Source of the DNA: Mesocentrotus franciscanus
Taxonomy: Eukaryota; Echinodermata; Echinoidea; Camarodonta; Strongylocentrotidae
Length of the DNA stretch: 64,000 nucleotides
Reading direction: 5' to 3'
Assembly (NCBI GenBank): GCA_037976565.1
Contig: CP137684.1
Location: 25,365,205-25,429,204, forward strand
Part shown: piece after piece, positions 21,901-30,900 of the stretch
How the letters are laid out: each line of letters begins with the position of its first letter
Position numbering within the stretch: position 1 is the stretch's first letter
Made by a program: the position numbers and the translations under genes
Notes under the pieces: model-generated
Databases searched by the model: none
Seen by the model: the letters and a program-made list of their open reading frames with translations, nothing else
Told to the model about the DNA's origin: nothing

Positions 21901-24900
21901 GAGGCCCAACGTTCAATGTAAATTGTCATAACTCAAAAGTCAGACAAGCATTTAATATGAACATTCAAACTTTGAAATGCTAGATCAGCTCAATTCATAG
22001 TGATGACAGACCATTTGTGCGATTGTCTATGATTTGAAGCCGATTTGGCTTTAATTCCGATTAGAAGGGTAAAATGCACTAAAATTTCAGTTGTTGCTAT
22101 TCTTATCATCATTCGATCAGAACCTACATGTAAATCAGGAAGATGATGTTTGTTTAGATTTCCATATATCTAATGTAATTGGCATTTCTTTGACAGTCTG
22201 ATCGCAGGAGGATCAAGTAGTGTGCATTGGGCATTAGAGTAGTGAAATGTTGTGGAGGAAGTTTAGTAGCATTGCTACAATCATTTTAAAGATAAAGTTG
22301 AGTTCTGGTCATGCGATTGCATTGTGAAAGAAACTACGTAGAATCGATCAGAAAAAGTTGATCATGTAGCATATAAGTATTGGTGTGTACTGCAAGGTTC
22401 CGGAGTCATCAAAATGATAAGAAATTTGGCCCAGTCTTGGTAAACTAACAAACAGTGTACACAGAAAGATGTATATGGGACTACACAAACATGTGGCATA
22501 AAAATCGGGCCTCATTTTAAAGCTGTTATTGTCATATTTAGAATATGAAGGCATTTGAAGAGCCATGCTGTTCAGGGAAGATTTTTTCTCTGATGTTCTT
22601 CCACACTTGCATAATAACAATGCAAATGCTCACAAATTAGTTATCACCTCTCCCCAGAACTCAACCTAATTCTCTTTTTATCTGATGATTTCTGAATGTT
22701 TTGATATTAATATCTAGCCAGGAGCAGAAGGAGAGGAGCCTTACAAATTAACAGTAGAACATCTAGAAAGAGGCTATGAAGAGGCTACAAAGCAGGTCAG
22801 TCAGTCCAGATCTATTTTAACAATTTCTGTGCCATAATTTTTGATCTCTCTCTCTCTTTTATAATAAAAAATGAGGTTTAAAATGTATAATTTTGACTGT
22901 TTGTGCTTATTTCATTCTTTAATTGGGCATGAGAGTACATGTACTGTACCTATTTTTGTTTGGGAAGAAAAAAGTCACAGTCAGATGATTTTACATGCAA
23001 GTAAATGGGGTAAATATGATTGAACATGCAATATCCTGTGATCAAACAAGTGTTTTCTAATCTATTCCATGTTTGGTGAACCATGCAGTTAATGTTAAAA
23101 ATATTATGGGTCAGGTGATGTGTAATTTAGCCAATCAAATGCCTAGATTCTTTCTATCCTAGAGAGTAGAGATTCTTGTTGTTACATAGTGATTACTATC
23201 AAGGAGGAGAATATTCTTCCTCAAACCTACTACAGTGTATACACACAACATCCATGTTTACTGGATTTGATAGCAAATGCCATGAATGCCTAGCAGACGT
23301 CAATACCACTAAAGCCATCCCTAATTATGCCTCTGTCATCTCATTTACTATCAGGGAAAGCGAGTGAAAGTTCTGTCTCTTGTGAATCCTGTAAACCCTC
23401 TTGGGACTGTTTACACCAAACCACAGATACTGGAATACCTTCAGTTCTGTAAGAGGTAGGTGAAATGATATGATCTATTATAATAAAGGGAGAAGAAGAA
23501 GAAGAAGAAGAAGAAGAAGAGGAGGAGGAGGAGGAGGAGGAGGAGGAGGAGGAGGAGGAGGAGGAGGAGGAGGAGGAGGAGGAGGAGGAGGAGGAGGAGG
23601 AGGAGGAGGAGGAGGAGGAGGAGGAGGAGGAGGAGGAGGAGGAGGAGGAGGAGGAGGAGGAGGAGGAGGAGGAGGAGGAGGAGGAGGAGGAGGAGGAGGA
23701 GGAGGAGGAGGAATATTTTACACATTTATATACTTCAATGCCCTTTACATGTTATCATGAATACCAATGATCAATGGATTTCGAACGGATACACAAGTGT
23801 GCACTATCTCGACTCCTTAGAGGTCATTCCTATTATTACATGCATACATGCATTGCAGTAGCACAAACAGTCACATTGGCTTTCGGTAATCCTCACAGGC
23901 ACCCATTATCTCCTGGGTGGAGAGAGGTAATATAGACTAATGGCTTGCCAAAGGATGTCAAAGGGAGTGTAGCATGACGAGACTGACTTTCCTGTGGCCC
24001 TACTTGGGGCCAATCGGGTATAATACGACTACTGACGATGCGACCGCAGCATTCACGTGCGTTCAACATACGCGATTCCGAAGCGTGAGGAGAACTTCGG
24101 TCTGTTTCGCGAACGCTAGCGCGCTGACCATGTAGAGGTTAAGTCACTGACTACCGTTAATCAAGTCCATTCGCTTACGTGCAGTTGTCCAAAAGAAGAC
24201 GATGGCGTTAACCAGTATTTGCCATGCTACACTCCCTTTAATGCTGCAACTCAATCCTGGAGCCATGTGGTCCAAAGTCTGGTGACATATCTACTAGATC
24301 ATAAACTCTCTATGTCTTTTGTTTTGTTTTACATCAATTCTTATCAGTAAACATATAGACTCGCTGTTTCCTTTAGTTCCCTGCGGTGTCTTTTTCTTTC
24401 TCCCTTTTTTACTGTCTCTTTCTCTCATTCTTTCTCTCAAATTAATTCTCCCTTTCTCCCTCTTTGTCCCTCAGACATAGTCTTCATGTCATGCTAGATG
24501 AGATCTACCTGTGTAGTGTGTATGATCAGACCAATCCTTGTTGTAGTGTACTGTCGTTAAGAGAGGATGAGATCCCTGATCTAAACAGAACTCACTTCAT
24601 GTGGTCATTCAGTAAGGTAAGAACTGCTAGAGGATACCCTTTTAAGTAGTGCTGTAAATCAGGCGCCATGTTCGGGTTCGGTTCGGTTCGGCAGAGTTCG
24701 GCAATTTTTTACACGAACTTGGTTCGGTTCGGGGTTCGGTGATATAATAGCAAGCAGCGTTATAGCTACGGTGGTCGGCACTGGGCGGGTCGGGCGGGCC
24801 AGACCAGCACGGAGGACTTCTGCCTACCACTCCTGATGAAAAACACTGCTTCTGACCGGCACGAATTTCACATATAAAAACTGCTTTAAACGTAACTATT

Positions 24901-27900
24901 TGTAAAGAAAAGTAGTACTTACATTCATATTACCGTCCTCAAACGTGTTTTATTTGCAATTTTACAAGAATAATGTTTTTCAATTTTACAATAATTGATA
25001 TTTTTGACAGATTTGCCGAGACGGTTATTGTCTAATGTTACGAGTCATGTAAGCTGCCATCTTGAATTTACCGATGTATATGTTATAATACACAGAGATA
25101 GCAGCTCAGGCTCGTTCGATCACTGTTCTTTTAAATGTTTATTTTTAATAGGGTAAATAAAACAATTCATACTTTTCCTGCATAAATAAATTAAAGTACT
25201 ATAATATACATTTATTTCATTATTTAAAGTGTAAAATTTGTCCGATATTGTTACAATTAAAATAATATTTTTTTTATTGATTGGGTTTGAGCTGAACTTG
25301 TTTTGATCAGCGCCTAGTACACACGTGTATTCTTGTTTATAGCTTGCGATCGCGACGTTGCAGAGGTCAGGATTTGGGATTTAAATGGCGTCAGTGAAGT
25401 AGCGCGCCCCTCACTTGAGAGGCATAATTCACAAAGAAGGAAAATCGGAAAAAAGTAAATATAGAATGAGCAATTATGACATGAAAATTAGGTACAAAAT
25501 GACAAGTTAATTAGCTTGGGAAACGTTTACATTTTTCTGCCGAACATCCGAACCAGGCCTTTGCGTTTGGTTCGGTTCGGTTCGGTTCGGAAGTGCCATG
25601 TTGAACGAAATTCATTCGGTTTGGCGGTTCGGCTACAGCACTACTTTTAAGACCCGTTCAAATATAAAACACAAAACCCCCGCTGTTTATTAGTGTTCGG
25701 GTATGGTGTGGAAAATTGCCCCGCTCATGGTAATGAGAAGCACAGTACACTAACTACCGGTCAATTTTCTTTGACAGTATGTGTGCGATTTTGTCGCTTA
25801 GTGTGTGCGATTCCTGAATGATCGTAACATTTAGGCAACTTTCCAGCGAAGATTAACAGACAGTATCTCAAATTTTCTGTGATGTTTTAACCAATCTTTA
25901 CTCATGAAAAGGATAAGGCAAGAATTCTGTGTATATTTTTTTTGTGAATTCGGTATATAAATGATATATGGACTGCTTTAATATTCGAGGCATGGCAGTT
26001 TCTATACTGGCTCTCGGGGACGTTGCATTCTGCCATGCCTCTCATAGCAGTCAATATATCTATAATATAGCGCTTGAGCCTTGAGGAGTATATGAAATTG
26101 TGTTCAACTATAATTGCATTCTATTACGATTTGTTGTTTGCAGGATTTTTGTTTCAATGCATCTAAATGTGGAGTGCTGTACTCATGGAATGAGAAGGTT
26201 TTAGAAGCAGCGACAGTTATCATTGACTATCACATGGTATCCAGCCTTATGCAGATAACACTCACACAGATACTGCAAAACAAAGGTAAAGATAACTTGA
26301 GATAAATGATGGCTTCATTCTAGTGCTGTAAGTCAGGCGCCATGTTCGGGTTCGGTTCGGTTCGGCAGAGTTCGGCAATTTTTTACCCGAACTTGGTTCG
26401 GTTCGGGGTTCGGTAATATAATAGCAAGCAGCCTAATAGCTACGGTGGTCGGCGCTGGCGGGCCGGCCGGGCCCGACCAACACGGAGGACTTCTGCCCCA
26501 CTCCTGATGAAAAACACTGCTTCCGATCGGCACATATTTCACATAAAAAACTGCTTTAAACGTAACTATTTTAGTACTTACATTCATATTTCCGTTTTTA
26601 ATCATGTTTTACTTGCAGTTTTACAAGAATCATGTTTTCAATTTGAAAATAAATGATATTTTTTAAAGATTTGCCGAGACGGTTGTTGTCTAATGTTACG
26701 AGTCATGAAAGCTGCCATCTTGAATTTACCGATGTATACGTTATAACACACAGAGATAGCAGCTCAGGCTCGTTCGATTGCCGTTATTATAAATGTTTAT
26801 TTTTAATGGGGTAAATAATAAAATTCCTAATTTTCCTGAATAAATAAATGAGAATACTATAATATGTATTTATTTCGTTGTTTAGATGGTAAAATTTGTC
26901 CGATATTATTACAATTAATTTTTTTAAATTTTTTTATTTTTTGGGTTTGAGCCGAACTTGTTTTGATCAGTTCCTAATAGGCACGTGTATTCTAGCTTGT
27001 TTATAGCTTGCGATCGCGATGTTGCAGAGGTCAGGATTTGGGATTTAAATGGCGTCAGTGAAGTCGCGCCCATGACTTGAGAGGCATGAATCACAAAGGA
27101 GGAAAATGGGAAAAAAGTAAATATAGAGTGAGCAATCATGACATGAAAATTAGGTATAAAATGACAAGTTAATTAGCCTGCAAAAACATTTAAAGTTTTT
27201 CTGCCGAACATCCGAACCAGGCCTTTGTGTTCGGTTCGGTTCGGCTCGGTTCGGAAGTGCCATGTTCGGCGAACTTCCGTTCGGTTCGGCGGTTCGGCTA
27301 CAGCACTACTTCATTCTACACTCTTGTGTTTGGGACGGGTGGAAGGAGACCAAAATCACGCTCCTAGGAAAGATTTTCCTGCCACACCCCTGTTTTTCTG
27401 ACAATCTTTGATCTTCCCCTGTGCAGCATATATTTTGGCTCCTTATTCCTTTGAAAGTGGGAAGTTTACATGTCATAGTCTCAGAACATTCAAAAGGACA
27501 AACCACTTCATCTTAGGCCTAAAAAATAGAACAGATGTTGTATTGCCCTTTGGTGCCAAAACATGGGTCGGTCGGTCAGAAATCTTTTTTCCCCCCCTCT
27601 TTGGGCTGATATTTCTCAGTTTTTAATTTTTTAATACATATTTTTTTTATTCATTACACATTTTTTTTCTAAAAACAGTAAAAAAAATATAAAAAATTAA
27701 AAGCCGACCGTAGATTTCAAGATTTTTTGGTCGGTCGCAAAGGGCAATACAACATTTTTTTGTTTTGTTACGCCTTATGGCACCCCCCCCCCCCCTTCTC
27801 TCTCCTCTCGGCTCTGCTTCAGAATTTCAGAGCCAAATCTCTTTTCCACCCCCCCCCTCCCCCTTCCCCTTGAGCTTATCAAGAGTTTTTCAGTGCTACT

Positions 27901-30900
27901 TCTCTCTCCATCTTTTTACTATCTTTAGCTTTTCCAGAGTCATATCTCTCTCCATCCACCCACTCCACAGATCTTAGTTGAGTTCTCTCCATCCACCCAC
28001 TCCACAGATCTTAGTTGAGTTCTCTCCATCCACCCACTCCACAGATCTTAGTTGAGTTCTCTCCATCCACCCACTCCACAGATCTTAGTTGAGTTCTCTC
28101 CATCCACCCACTCCACAGATCTTAGTTGAGTTCTCTCCATCCACCCACTCCACAGATCTTTGTTGAGTTCTCTCCATCCACCCACTCCACAGATCTTAGT
28201 TGAGTTCTCTCCATCCACCCACTCCACAGATCTTAGTTGAGTTCTCTCCATCCACCCACTCCACAGATCTTAGTTGAGTTCTCTCCATCCACCCACTCCA
28301 CAGATCTTAGTTGAGTTCTCTCCATCCACCCACTCCACAGATCTTAGTTGAGTTCTCTCCATCCACCCACTCCACAGATCTTAGTTGAGTTCTCTCCATC
28401 CACCCACTCCACAGATCTTAGTTGAGTTCTCTCCATCCACCCACTCCACAGATCTTAGTTGAGTTCTCTCCATCCACCCACTCCACAGATCTCAGTTGAG
28501 TTCTCTCCATCCACCCACTCCACAGATCTCAGTTGAGTTCTCTCCATCCACCCACTCCACAGATCTCAGTTGAGTTCTCTCCATCCACCCACTCCACAGA
28601 TCTCAGTTGAGTTCTCTCCATCCACCCACTCCACAGATCTCAGTTGAGTTCTCTCCATCCACCCACTCCACAGATCTCAGTTGAGTTATTCATTGCTACA
28701 TAGATCTACATACAAGCAGTCTATTTGTAATGATGTATTGTTGTTTAAATGACCTAAAACTGTGGAGCAACATGTGCAAGCACTTTGTTACGGCAACAAA
28801 AAGTACCTTTACGATTGAATGGCGCTTGCACTGTCAATAGCTCTCTACTCTTTTGTACAGTCAAACCTGTCAAACAAGGGAAACACAAAAAGTGGTCTTT
28901 GTAGACAGGTGGTCTTTGTAGACAGGTTCCTTTAGTACATGTTTCAATGAGAAACCATTTTCAAGGGAAACAAAAAATGTGGTCTTTGTAGACAGGTGGT
29001 CACTAAAGCAGGTTTGACTGTATTTGTTTTGCCTTTCTGCACAGTGCCCATATGTCTACTTGTTTTCCTTGTAGAATGGCTTCACAATGTGTACTTCAAA
29101 ACATGCCATGAGAGGTTGAGAGAAGCAAGAGACATCACCATGGCAATGCTGGATGAAATGGGTGTGGCCTACATCAAACCTACAGCTGGGTTCTACATCT
29201 GGGCAGATTTCAACAAGGTAATAGTCAGGGCAATAGTATAGATATATCGACTGCTACCAGAGGCCTGGCTGTTTTTATAGGCTCAACCCAGGCACGCTGA
29301 GGGGTCATGGCAGGATGCAATGTCCCCGAGAGCCAGTATAGAAACAGCCAGGCCTCGAATATTAAAGCGGTCAATATATCTTTTATATATATTGTTATTA
29401 TTTTGCAACTTCTATTCACAAAAATAAAATCAGCTCATTCACAAACATTTCTCCAGGGACACAACAGATTTGTGTATACAAACAAACCAGTGCCTCAAGG
29501 GCATGTGTATTCCATTGTTTCTTTGCATTGGCCTTGTTTCAGTAGATGATGTTACAGTAAGGTTAACCCGAAGAAACCTACTTATGTAACATTTTATAGA
29601 AATATGTTTATAAATTGCCACTTGATATTAGACACGGACTAAATGATTTTCAAATAATGGAACAAGGGAATTGATTTCTATTATTATTCAAACTAGATGT
29701 ATCATTTCTATATTTGTATCAATTTATTTAGACTTGAACTAAATATTTAGCCATTATATGTGGGTATGTTTACTTTAATCTTTTTCAAATATGGAATGTC
29801 CCTAAACTTCCTCATTTCTGTTTTTCATTTTTCATATTGTATATAATCCTTTAATTGTTTTTCTTTGTTTGTTGTTGTTGTTATTTTAATGTATCTTTTT
29901 GTTATCAATAAGTACTAATATGTACATGTACCTTTGTAAAAGACCCCCATTATAGGAATGTACATGTATAATGCTATATGTGATAGCCAGAATTTTTGTT
30001 TGTTTGTTTGTTTGTTTTTTAATGTATCTTTTTATTTAAATGTACTTTGGTAAAGGACCCCCATTGAAAACCAAGTTTTATTGAAAGGGTCATCCTTTTA
30101 GTTTTTAAATATGTGAAATAAATGAATAAATAAAATAAAAATACAAAACTTAAATTACCTGGGGGGCGTTTCATCAACATTTGTCCGCCGACAACTATCA
30201 GCACTGACTAAATTTGACCAATCAGAGGCCTGGAAAATAGTCGGTGACAATAAAATTGTCGGTGAAAATGATATTAGCCAGTGAAAACCACTGACTAATT
30301 GTTTCATGAAACGCCCCCCTGATGTATATGTACATGTATATCAGTTCATATTTCTCTCTACAAAGATGCAACATAAATATACAAGGTAACAGAATAGTAA
30401 ATAACAATTTTGCAACCCCCCCCCCCCTCCAGTTTCTTGGTGCGTCAACAGATGCCGAGGAGAAATCTCTCTGCTGCCATCTTCTGTCGTGTGGTGTCAT
30501 GATCTTAGTTTCAGCTGGTTTCTATGGCAACGAGCATGGCTGGTTCCGGATTCTCTTCTGCAATCCTATACCAGAATTGGAAGAAGGTTCGTTGACCTTT
30601 CTTGACCTGTGTCTTCTTGTTGAACGTTTTCAATGAATGCAAGTTTAAAGATAATCTTGAGTTCTAGTAATGATAGAAAATAAATTCTCACAGAATCCAA
30701 CAAAAGGTACATTGAATGTTCAAGATAACAAATAAATGACACGTGCCAAACGATTTTGGTAGAAAATGTGAAGGGGCTGAGTAATGAGCATAGAAAGAAA
30801 AGGAAATCAAGGTAAGTAGGCCCGACACCATGTGCTTAACACAGGTCACTATGTGCAAATGAGAGTTATGATTTCCAGCAAGTTTTTGTGAGGTTGTTTT

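Noticed and set aside
23441..23760. Long poly-Leu and poly-Gly open frames
   Set aside because: They are translations of the (GGA)n microsatellite; the same holds for the poly-Leu frame at 18764-19033.
27947..28687. CRISPR-like regular repeat
   Set aside because: The 37-bp units are head-to-tail with no spacers, in a eukaryotic intron: a minisatellite.
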